A stretch of DNA of 64,000 nt from Rhynchopus euleeides. Its lineage: Eukaryota > Euglenozoa > Diplonemea > Diplonemida > Diplonemidae. A program made the translations under genes and the position numbers. Positions 18,348 to 26,883 of the stretch are shown in pieces. Location: positions 1,612,001 through 1,676,000 of the forward strand of contig OY723301.1 of NCBI GenBank assembly GCA_963210315.1, written 5' to 3'. Below the pieces are notes generated by a model. That model saw only the letters and a list, made by a program, of their open reading frames with translations. It was not told the DNA's origin and did no database searches. Position 1 is the stretch's first letter, and the number at the start of each line of letters is the position of its first letter.

Positions 18348-20675
18348 CTAAATGATATCCATCTCAGTCTCGGATTCGTTCTCCTCAGAGGAATCATCAG
18401 AGACATAGTCCCTTTCGAGGGCTTCTGCGAACCGGTTGCTCTTGTCGAAGTAGCCGAGGAGGTCGCCGTTCCGCTGCAAGAACAGACGATCCGCGTAGGT
18501 CTTCGTCGAGATGTTCGACCCCCGCTTGGACTTGCGGGACTCTGCCGTCGAAAACACACTGTCGACCTGTGTGACCGACACAGGCGTGCGGAGCCAAGCC
18601 ACCACATGTGGCGCCAGGATGGGGAACAGCTTCCTCCCCTTCTCCAGCCAGAACGCAATCGGGGTGTCGGTCTGCAGGGATTCGGCAGGGGCATTGAGGT
18701 ACTGTGTGAACTCCGCCCAGCACTCGTCGTCAGCAAGGGCATGGAAATCCACGGCCCACACCAGCTGGTTTGTGATGTCGGGGAAGTCGTCGAAGTCAGC
18801 CATCAGCACGGTTTCCGGGTCGAAGATGAGCGCCATCTCGAACCTCGCCTTCGACGGCCAAGACTCCCAGGCATCCTTCAGCAAGGTGCGGATAGGAGCA
18901 GGATAACTGGTGTTCGTCACCACCTTCTGGTACTCCTCCGTGATAGTCCGCACTTTGATGTGCCCCAGACGGGCTTCCGGGTTCTGCACCCATCGCACGA
19001 GCCACAGCACCGGCTCCACCATCTCAGCCACAGCCACCGTCTCGCTGACGTGCTCTTCCCATGTTCCCTTCTGGATGTGCTCAGAGAGCTGCCTGAGAGT
19101 GAGTGGCTTCTTCTTCCTCGCCATCTCCACGCTGACGAACTGCAGCAGCATCGCACACCGGGTCTGCAGGTGGACTGTCAGGTCGAACATCGCTGCCCAT
19201 CGAGTGTCCGAAGTAGAGGCGGGTTGCTGAGGGCTGGACACCTCCACATTGGCGGCGTGGGTGTCGTCTGTTTCCGCCACAAAGGCGGCAGCCCGCTCCA
19301 GCACCACCGCATCGGTATCTGTGACGTTCACGGATGGGAGAAGCTTGCGGAGCGCACGCACCGCTCCGCGGTCGAGAGCGGTGCGCACACGCAAATGAGT
19401 GTCACGGATGTTCGTTGCAGCATCATGCATCCTCTCCGCCCCCTGTGCCTGAAACTTCTTCCAACGGTGCCGGCGCGACTTGCACCCGAAGAACTGCGAC
19501 ACCAGCGTGCAGAAGGCATACGCCCGGGGGTATGACTGGCGCACTGCTCGCTTCAACGCTGCGTTGAGGTGGTGGCCCAGGCAGTAGATGCCCTCCTCCT
19601 TCTTGTCGCCAAACGCCTTGACGTTCACCGACCCGAAGTCAGCGACAACTGTACTGCGGGTAATGCCGTACAGTTCCCGCACCTCGTCAAGCACATCCCC
19701 GACGTCCTCTGCGTTGTGCACCTCGCCGTCACCACGCACTTTCGACAGGAGGAGCACTCCCCTGCCTCCCACGTAGGCGACGACCGACATGATGGCAAAG
19801 CCAAGATGCCGCAGGCCTGTTCCATCAACGCCCAACGCCACCGGCCGGCCGGTGATGCAGTCGCGGATCTTCTTCTGGATCTCCGCGACGAACAGCGGGG
19901 CCTTGCCCAGCAGCGTCCGGGGCTTCGGCAGAGGGGTGGTCATCGGCAGCGCAAGGATAGACGCCTGGTGAGGCGTGATCCCCGCAATCACAAGGGCAAG
20001 TGCCCATGCCTTTTGAAATGATGCGGTGGTCGTGGGATCGCTCTTCGTGGTTGAAACACAGGGGGCCGCCTGCACTGGCGCTTCCTTCGATGTGGTCTGG
20101 TGCGCCTTCGTGTCGGTCACGTGTTTCTTTGCCACTGTCGATTCAGCATGCTTTACGACGATGCTACAGAGGTTGCACCACAGGACTTCGTCCGATAATG
20201 TCCGGGGGGGGTTTGCATCAAGCAGCATGGTGCGAGTTTCGAACGGGAGGTCCTCCACCGACTTGATCGTGTAGGCCGCAGCAACTGTGGCGTCGTACCT
20301 CGCCAGTTGCTGCAGCCGCTGCCTGGCTGTTACCAAGGAGATCCTCTTCTTGGCAGCAGCCTCGTCTGCGGCTTCCTCCACCGTTTTTCTGAGTTTTATC
20401 GTGTCCAGGCGTTTCTGCGCGCTCTCCGATTTTCCCGCGGGCTTTGGTGCTGTCTTCTTGGGGGCTGGCTTCTTCGCTGCTGGCTTCTTTGGGGGTGGCT
20501 TTTTCACGGCCGCCTTTTTCGCTGAGGGCTTCTTGTCCTTCCCCCCCGTGACGCGACGGCGTTTCTGGTCCGGCTCGTCCTCATCACTGCCCTCTTCCTC
20601 GTCATCGCCGTCATCATCTTCCTCTGCGTCATCCTCCGTTGTTGTGTCGTCTTTTATCCTACGACGACGAGACAT
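18348..20675 (-). CDS. hAT-family transposase of E3
   Basis: 775 residues from the ATG at 20675 (start MSRRRR). The 70 in-frame codons upstream include a duplicated piece of the gene itself, so I exclude them. Order: basic N-terminus, acidic stretch, Lys/Pro/Ala repeats (KKPAAKKPAPKK), a possible zinc finger (CNLC ... H), a catalytic region with ALGVDGTGL and VADFGSVNVKAF acidic residues, CLGHHLN matching the hAT CxxH motif, and a C-terminal hAT dimerisation region (FWLEKGRKLFPILA ... DSVFSTAESRKSKRGSNIS). The tail is acidic. The frame is fully open, so the element may be active. The hAT assignment is from these motifs. Confidence 0.85.
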   Translation of the reverse strand: MSRRRRIKDDTTTEDDAEEDDDGDDEEEGSDEDEPDQKRRRVTGGKDKKPSAKKAAVKKPPPKKPAAKKPAPKKTAPKPAGKSESAQKRLDTIKLRKTVEEAADEAAAKKRISLVTARQRLQQLARYDATVAAAYTIKSVEDLPFETRTMLLDANPPRTLSDEVLWCNLCSIVVKHAESTVAKKHVTDTKAHQTTSKEAPVQAAPCVSTTKSDPTTTASFQKAWALALVIAGITPHQASILALPMTTPLPKPRTLLGKAPLFVAEIQKKIRDCITGRPVALGVDGTGLRHLGFAIMSVVAYVGGRGVLLLSKVRGDGEVHNAEDVGDVLDEVRELYGITRSTVVADFGSVNVKAFGDKKEEGIYCLGHHLNAALKRAVRQSYPRAYAFCTLVSQFFGCKSRRHRWKKFQAQGAERMHDAATNIRDTHLRVRTALDRGAVRALRKLLPSVNVTDTDAVVLERAAAFVAETDDTHAANVEVSSPQQPASTSDTRWAAMFDLTVHLQTRCAMLLQFVSVEMARKKKPLTLRQLSEHIQKGTWEEHVSETVAVAEMVEPVLWLVRWVQNPEARLGHIKVRTITEEYQKVVTNTSYPAPIRTLLKDAWESWPSKARFEMALIFDPETVLMADFDDFPDITNQLVWAVDFHALADDECWAEFTQYLNAPAESLQTDTPIAFWLEKGRKLFPILAPHVVAWLRTPVSVTQVDSVFSTAESRKSKRGSNISTKTYADRLFLQRNGDLLGYFDKSNRFAEALERDYVSDDSSEENESETEMDII

Positions 20676-20744
20676 TTTTTGATCCCTGGTGTTTCCTGTG
20701 GAGGGTGATGGCGATGCAGTCACAACATAGCGATAGACACACGG

Positions 20745-20850
20745 GTCGAGAGCGCACACGCAAATGAGTGTCACGGATGTGCGTGGCAGTATCCTGTAAC
20801 CTCTCCGCCCCCCTGTGCCTGAAACTTCTTCCAACGGTGCCAGCTTCATT
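20745..20850 (-). repeat. Duplicated transposase fragment upstream of the E3 gene
   Basis: About 105 bp here resemble 19365-19470 inside the transposase gene, in the same orientation (shared ACGCAAATGAGTGTCACGGA and CTGAAACTTCTTCCAACGG). The copy has diverged by several substitutions and small indels. It lies just 5' of the start codon, where it could affect the transcript leader. Confidence 0.85.
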
Positions 20851-21063
20851 GACAGGATGCCCCAGACAGACATAGTGCTGCGCATGTCATGGCACTATGT
20901 GTGTTGTGTCTGCCACCCATTTGTGAGGGACATTCTACACTTCTGAGTGAAGCCCCCCGTCACCAATAATTCAAAGAAGCAAAAATGGCAGCTTCCGGCT
21001 CCACTTTTACCACTTTTTCAATGTGTTCTGGGCTGATTTCTGGTTTTCCGAAAATCTCAAAAA

Positions 21064-21158
21064 AATTATCGCACCATTATCGCATATTATCGTATACGAT
21101 AATATACGATAATGGGAGTACGATAATAATTATCGTATGCGATAATAATTATCGTTTG
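21064..21158. repeat. E3 subterminal CGATAAT/ATTATCG array, right arm
   Basis: About ten copies of ATTATCG or CGATAAT in both directions, ending at the inverted terminal repeat. Shorter than the left arm. Confidence 0.8.
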
Positions 21159-21229
21159 CACTGTATGCCTAGGGGGGGGTGAGTGGTGTGTGATGGAGAG
21201 GGGTGTGTGTGTCAGGTGAAGCGGAGGAC

Positions 21230-24058
21230 ATGGGGAAGAAGGGAGGCAAAAAAATTAAACACCCCCACCCCAGGTCAATTCCCATTACGGAGCCGACGCG
21301 TACCAGTGCTGCGGCGCTTCTGGAGGGCGTTGACTCCCCCGAAGCGGAGGCCCTCACGGTGAAGCTCAGGCGTCCGCGATTGATGGATACGAGATTCCTC
21401 GTGGACGAAGAGTTGGACACCAACACCGCGTCAGTGGCCCTGCAGACTTTCCGCACATCCCGCGGTTTAAATGTTCACTTTTCTATCGTCGACACCACAC
21501 AGCCTCGCACCTTCGGCTTGCTTCTTCCGTCGTTGATGGCCCAGTACCCCTTGCGGCTTGTCTTCGACACAGCAAAGGCGCACTTCCTTCTTTTGATGGC
21601 AGCAAACAAGAAGTACGTGCCAGAGGGCTCAATGGTGAACGGTCTCCTTCGGATTCAGCAGCGGCAGGCACAGCTCGCCATACAGGAGAAGCAGCAGCGG
21701 AAGATCCACGCTGCAGCCTCCGGTGTGGTGCGTCTCCCTGATGGGAGGTGGAGGTGCACCACGTGTGCACCGTTCTTGGTGCAGCTGGAGGGGGAGTTCT
21801 CGGAGCAACCCCACTTGCTCCGGTATGCACGCGGCGAAGCGTCTATGTCTGCCACGACAGTTGGGCGCCAGCAAAGCAATATCCGCCGCCACATGGGTGG
21901 TGCGGCGCACAAGAGAGCAGTGCAGTTGTCCACGCCTGGGAGTGAAAACACCAATGTGACAGCTACAGATATCCCCAAGCAGACGCTGTGCGCGAAGGTG
22001 AAGGTGACCAGCGAGCAGTACACAAGTCTGGTCAACCTGGTGTACAACGTGGCAACGGCGACGCAACGGGCGGAGGGGCTGAGCAGTGTGGGTGCGAGGT
22101 TGCAGGACGACAAGCGGAAGGGGCTGCATGTCCTGGACACCCACTACTCTCGAAAAGTCGCGAAGGAGTTCCAGACGATACTCTGGGAGGTGCTCCTGAG
22201 GGGAGTGGTGGGTGCGGTGCGTGCGTGTCGGGCGGCAACCCTGAAGGTGGACGGTACCACGTTCGCCCGCATCGACTTGATGATCGTCATCGTTTCGGGG
22301 ATCAGCAGGACGGATTGTGCTATGAAAGATTGGTGTGTGGGCACAGTCGACTTGAAGAAAGCTGACGCAGAGTCGCAGAAGGACGAGCTGGTCAAGTTGT
22401 TCGACAGCCTCCAGCTGTCGCAGTGGGCGCGGCGTTCGCTGAAGGGATTCGCGGCAGACGGGGCATCAACGATGAAGAGTCTCAGGGGGAAGCTCGAGAT
22501 CGCGTGGGGATGCACTCTCATCGATGTGCATGATGCTGCCCACATGCACCAGCTGTCCGCCGGCCTCATCAAGAAGACACGAAAGGTTGTTGAACATAGC
22601 CGCCTCCTCCGACACTGGTTTGCCTTCTTCAGATCAACCGCCAGGCAGAAGTCTCTGCAGATCATTTCCGGTGGGAAATGTCTCTCCTTCCCGAAGGAGC
22701 ACTCCGTGCGTTGGGCAGCTGCAACGTTCCGTCGCCTGAACGCGGCTGTGGTGAACTTTGACTTCACTGTCGCTATGCTCGGGGAGATCCAGCCGCCGCC
22801 GTTCTTCTTCCACAAGCTCACCCCCGAGTATTCCCTCTCGACTTGCATCTTGGCTGACGTCTTCGACATCAATAAAGGGGTGAGCGAGGCGTTGCAGAAG
22901 CGAGACCTGTCGCTCTCGTCGATGGAGAGCATCCTGCAGAATGCACTGACAGTGCATAAGGTGCTGGCGCGCCAGCCTGGCAAGCACGAAGCCAAGTTCT
23001 ATGAGAACCAGGGAACCACATCGTTGCCTCCGGGGGTAGTTGCCGAGATGACTTCCTGGCGCTCAAAGCTCTGCCACACCATCTACAAGGACCTGGCCAA
23101 GAGGTGGGAGGAGTATCCCTGCCGCTCATTCAGCTCTTTCTTCGCGACAAGTGGGAAGGACAGCACGTGCGAGTGCCTCATGGCGCTCGCTTCTCGCTTG
23201 GGTTACGACCAGGCAGAGATTCTCAGCATCGGCATGGAGTGGGTGAAGCTGCGGTTGGAATGCACAGATCTCAGGGGGAACCTTCTGAAAGAGTTTGTCG
23301 TCGACTTCTTGCTGGAATCCGAGAGTTCGACGTTTGCGATAGTGCTTGAGGCCATGGTGGCACTGTCACCCTCGACTGTGTTTGTGGAGGCTGCTTTTTC
23401 AGTTGTAACGCGCATGAGGGGATCGTTCCGGAAGGCACTCTCTGCCGCAAGCATCTCTCAAGAACTGGGCATCACTCTAGAGCTGTCACATGATGACGCG
23501 GCGCGCAAGATCATCGTTGAAGAAACAGTCAACACGTTCCTCGCCAACAAGAAGCGCCGCTTCACTGCGCGTTCCCTGACGCCTCTTCCAACTCTGACAA
23601 CCGTGGAGCTCGTTGACCTCGATGCAGCCATGGGTTCTCTATTTGCTGGCGTGGAGGATTGTGATGAGGAATCGGACGGCAGCTGGGAAGATGACAACGC
23701 CGATGCATTGTCGATTGTCAGCCTCGTGGAGGAAGTCCCTGAGGATCCCTTCCTCACTTCGTTGCTTGCAGATGCCGCACCCCCCGTCGTGCCTCCAGCC
23801 ACCCTGCAACATGTCACCTTCCAGCTCCCCGCTTCATCGACCCCGGGCACCCCATCGACACTCCCCACACCTCAGCCGGAAGAACCGCCGCAGCTGCCTC
23901 CCACACAGGCGGCACCGGCAGAGCGCAGGAGGGAGGTTGGGCCGCACCCCGAGGAGCCCCAGGAGAAAAGGGCCCGCGTCCATGTCGACATCGATGTCGA
24001 CATGGAGGAGGATTGGGGAGAGTGGGCGTACGTTTCGGACGCCGAAACTTCCGAGTGA
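21230..24058 (+). CDS. hAT/ZBED-like transposase or domesticated derivative
   Basis: 942 residues from the ATG at 21230 (MGKKGGKK). Residues about 170-230 contain CTTC and later HMGGAAH, spaced like a BED-type or C2H2 zinc finger. GFAADGASTM resembles the hAT 'tDgAs.M' motif, and HDAAHMHQL may match the CxxH-type insertion. FVEAAFSVVTRMRGSFRKALS matches the C-terminal dimerisation motif. A Pro-rich and acidic tail of about 130 residues follows. It begins 57 bases after the E3 flank. I found no TIR or TSD around it, so it may be a domesticated transposase gene, or an element whose ends I could not see. Confidence 0.75.
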   Translation: MGKKGGKKIKHPHPRSIPITEPTRTSAAALLEGVDSPEAEALTVKLRRPRLMDTRFLVDEELDTNTASVALQTFRTSRGLNVHFSIVDTTQPRTFGLLLPSLMAQYPLRLVFDTAKAHFLLLMAANKKYVPEGSMVNGLLRIQQRQAQLAIQEKQQRKIHAAASGVVRLPDGRWRCTTCAPFLVQLEGEFSEQPHLLRYARGEASMSATTVGRQQSNIRRHMGGAAHKRAVQLSTPGSENTNVTATDIPKQTLCAKVKVTSEQYTSLVNLVYNVATATQRAEGLSSVGARLQDDKRKGLHVLDTHYSRKVAKEFQTILWEVLLRGVVGAVRACRAATLKVDGTTFARIDLMIVIVSGISRTDCAMKDWCVGTVDLKKADAESQKDELVKLFDSLQLSQWARRSLKGFAADGASTMKSLRGKLEIAWGCTLIDVHDAAHMHQLSAGLIKKTRKVVEHSRLLRHWFAFFRSTARQKSLQIISGGKCLSFPKEHSVRWAAATFRRLNAAVVNFDFTVAMLGEIQPPPFFFHKLTPEYSLSTCILADVFDINKGVSEALQKRDLSLSSMESILQNALTVHKVLARQPGKHEAKFYENQGTTSLPPGVVAEMTSWRSKLCHTIYKDLAKRWEEYPCRSFSSFFATSGKDSTCECLMALASRLGYDQAEILSIGMEWVKLRLECTDLRGNLLKEFVVDFLLESESSTFAIVLEAMVALSPSTVFVEAAFSVVTRMRGSFRKALSAASISQELGITLELSHDDAARKIIVEETVNTFLANKKRRFTARSLTPLPTLTTVELVDLDAAMGSLFAGVEDCDEESDGSWEDDNADALSIVSLVEEVPEDPFLTSLLADAAPPVVPPATLQHVTFQLPASSTPGTPSTLPTPQPEEPPQLPPTQAAPAERRREVGPHPEEPQEKRARVHVDIDVDMEEDWGEWAYVSDAETSE

Positions 24059-24494
24059 GCCATCATCGTTCTTAGAAGGGGGGGGGGTGGGGGCGGGGGG
24101 GTGGTTTTCATCGTAGAAATCATAGAAAAAGTCCCGCCTGACGGGCACGCGCCTGAAACCTGTGGGGGGGTGAGCAAAAAATCCCTTGTAAAAATTCTTA
24201 GAAAAAACCTGGTTCCCCGACCCAAAAAACCCGGAAAAAGGGCTGGTTCCCCGCCCAGGCCTGGCACCCCCCACTCCTCACCCCTCACCCCCCGCCATTT
24301 CCCTTCGGTAGATTCTCGGAGCAGAACCTTCATCAGGGAGGGCAGCGCTCTCTTTTCTCTATGGTGGTCTTCTCTACGATGTATGGTGGTGCGATGGTCA
24401 CCACACACCATCTCGTTCATCTCTCTGGGGATACGATGTGTGCACACATCACAATGGTTACCACACCCACCCATACCCACAGGCAGAGGGTGTG
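24059..24494. other. Short spacer before the KEG-like gene
   Basis: G-run near 24077-24101, a duplicated CTGGTTCCCCG (about 24209 and 24243), and a pyrimidine/CA-rich stretch ending CATACCCACAG at 24481, just before the ATG at 24495. No gene seen. Confidence 0.55.
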
Positions 24495-26624
24495 ATGTCA
24501 CACCCCACCACCGGCGATGGCTGGGGCGACGTGCCGCAGTGGCTCTGCACTGCCGTCACCCCCCGCTGCCTCGCGGGCCACGAGATGCTCTGGCTCGATG
24601 TCCCCCTGAAGGGCACTCTTCTCTGCGGAGACACTGTCGTCGCCGCCTCTCTCCCGCTGCTCCGCAACCTGCAGGAGACACACGCCCTTTGGGAGGACTG
24701 GATGGAAAACACCGCAGACCGCGTCGGCACCGTCACACGCGCCACCATGTTCGACCCATATGAGCCCATCGAGGTGCGGTTTGAAGGCCTGACGCCTGAG
24801 AGGCAAGGCCTGTTCGCACCGCAGGCTCTCACCCGCCTCCACAGAAAAGGAGACCTTCTCCGCGTGGACCCGGCAGCACCACCCCCCTCCACTGTAGGCG
24901 CCGCCGCCGCCGCCGGGCACTCTATTGGCATTCTGCTTGAGGCATCCTCAGAGGGGGCCACGCTGCTCTCCATCGACGGGGAGCAGATCTCCCGGGTGCC
25001 TTACCCAGCGGCAGGGGCAGGGGTGGCGGGGGGCGCGGCTGCGATGGGGAGCCCGCCCGGGCCTGTTGAGTCGCGCCTCCGCGAGTCGTTTGCCCATGTC
25101 CCGCAGAGGTGGCAGTGCGGCGTGTCGAGCTGCCCCGGGGGGCATGTCAGCTGCGGGGTGTGGCGGTGGGGGTGCCCCGACTGCGGGTACAACCTGTGCC
25201 CCATCTGCTGCACGCCACCTCCGGCGCAGCTCCGCTGCCTCTTCTCCTTGCTGGCCCCCGGTGCCGAGGGAGATGGCAGCGGCAGTGGCACTGCCAAGAC
25301 CGGCCCTGCCAACGGCAGGGGCTCCGGAGCTAGCGGGGTGGGACCCAGCCCACCCCCACCACCGGAGGCCTTGATCCGGTATCTCCTGCACCAGGGCCCG
25401 CAGAGTATGGAGGTGGGGCTCGAGGTGGTGCCCCCCCCTGCATCGCATCCTCTTGTGGGGGACTGGGTGATTCTCCGGCCCCACTTCAGCTCGGAGCAGC
25501 CGGCGCAGCCGACCTTTGGCACGGGGAGTGTCAACCCATCCGACGACATCGGGGTTTTGGTTTCCCTGGAGGGCCCCAAGGGGGCCAACGGGAAGGTTAA
25601 ATTTCACGGGCTGGACGACGGGGTTCTCTGGAGGGCATCCCTTGCCGAGCTGGTCCCGGTGAGGGTGTCGCAGAGGGTGACACTCAAGACCCTCTCGAAG
25701 GAGCCCCGCTACGGCTGGGGGGATCTGGCGGAGGCGGCAGAGGTTGTGGAGGCGGCGGCTGCTGCTGCTCCGGCAGCACAGCCGGTGGGTCAGCAGGGGA
25801 ACGCGGTCCGCCCGTCCTCCCCTCTGCAGGGCCAGCAGGGGGTCCGGAAGCGGACCATCGGGACGATTCAGCACATCGATCCCTGCGGGAGTGTTTTAGT
25901 CAAATGGGAGGGTTTGAGAAACCTATGGAATGGGCACATCGCTGAGCTGGACATGATTGTCTTCGCAGTGGGAGACTATGTCTTCCCCAGGCCTGGTTTG
26001 GAGAAGCCGAGCTACGGCCTGGGCGACATCCTGCCGTGCGACATAGGGGTGGTGAGGCGCGTGGAGGCAGACGGCGTGATGCGGGTTGCCTTCACGATGT
26101 GCGACAACTGGCTGTGCAGGGCAGACGATGTGGAGCGGGTCACCCCAGGCTGTGTCGTGTCGATTCACCCCGACGTCGACCACCCCTGCCGGGGCTGGCA
26201 GGGTGTGGACCGGGAGGAGAAGGGGCTGATCCGCACCTTCCTCCCCACATCCCACCCCCTGGGTGCCTGCGTGGTTGACTTCCCCTCGAAGCGTGGCTTC
26301 ATCGGGTCCGTGTTTGAGCTGGCGCCCCACCAGGGCTTCGTGTTCCCACCCCCTGTGCCAAAGCCGGTGCCGACTGCGGTTGCCCCGCCGCTGCCCCTGC
26401 CGCAGGCGGTGTCTGAGATGCGGTTGGAGAAGAAGCTGAAGGCTGTGTCGGGTCTGGTAGGTCCCGTGGAGTCAACGCAGCACCTCCTGCGTGCCTTCGC
26501 GTCGGTGAGGGCGAGTCTCATGAAGGTGTATGCGGAGTGGAACGACCCCAGCCTGGAGGGGGCTGAGGAGGTGCAGGCGGCATACCGCAGCCTGCACAAG
26601 CACTTCTTCACAGACTTTGCAGAG
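24495..26624 (+). CDS. KEG/Mind-bomb-type SH3-repeat protein, exon 1
   Basis: First exon (710 codons) of a gene that resumes at 35106-35261 and 35501-35605, total 796 residues. It ends GCAGAG|GTATGT in phase 0; past that point the frame degenerates into intron and retrotransposon. Residues about 206-240 form a Cys-rich zinc-binding segment (WQCGVSSC ... CPDCGYNLCPICC). From about 320 come several repeats of the type in the plant E3 ligase KEG and in Mind-bomb/HERC2: VGDWVILRP ... GVLVSLE; YGWGDLAE ... IGTIQHID; and GDYVFPRPGLEKPSYG ... IGVVRRVEADG. A helical segment follows (about 650-710). No RING or kinase domain is visible, so it may be a substrate-binding partner rather than a ligase. Start chosen because it follows CCCACAG. 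Confidence 0.85.
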
Positions 26625-26665
26625 GTATGTTGTTTGGTGGGTCGAGGTTCGTGGTTTTTTCGCCG

Positions 26666-26684
26666 GAGAGAGAGAGAGAGAGGG
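26666..26684 (+). repeat. (GA)n tract at the retrotransposon 5' border
   Basis: About nine GA units directly before the retrotransposon 5' leader (GGAGTACTAGGGAGTACTG). A second, longer (GA)n tract borders the 3' end at 35065-35092, as expected if the element inserted into a GA microsatellite. Confidence 0.7.
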
Positions 26685-26883
26685 AGTACTAGGGAGTACT
26701 GTACTTCATTGGTCGCGCCCCGCGGCTGGTGGAGTCCCACTTCAGGAGGAGGGGGTCCGGCCCTTTGCCGCGCCCCCTCCGCCACCCCGTTCAACACACA
26801 CATCATACCCCGGACCCTCCCCCCCGTCATCCCGTGCCTGATTCCCCCCGTGCTTGGTACCAACTCCCCCGCCCCGGCCTACA

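Larger units (their letters stand above)
17856..21167 (-). mobile_element. hAT transposon E3
   Basis: 3,312 bp. Ends are inverted repeats CATACAGTGCAAACGATAAT / complement, flanked by CCTAGG (17850-17855 and 21168-21173), read as a 6-bp TSD. Because CCTAGG is palindromic, a TA duplication with longer TIRs cannot be excluded. The 6-bp reading is supported by hAT2 in this window, which has an unambiguous 6-bp TSD. Both ends carry arrays of CGATAAT/ATTATCG. One transposase gene lies on the minus strand. E3 inserted exactly at the right border of E2 copy 1. Confidence 0.9.

Noticed and set aside
18135..19535. 466-codon plus-strand frame opposite the E3 transposase
   Set aside because: It is the antisense shadow of the transposase; composition is typical of reverse-frame GC-rich DNA and no domain is visible.
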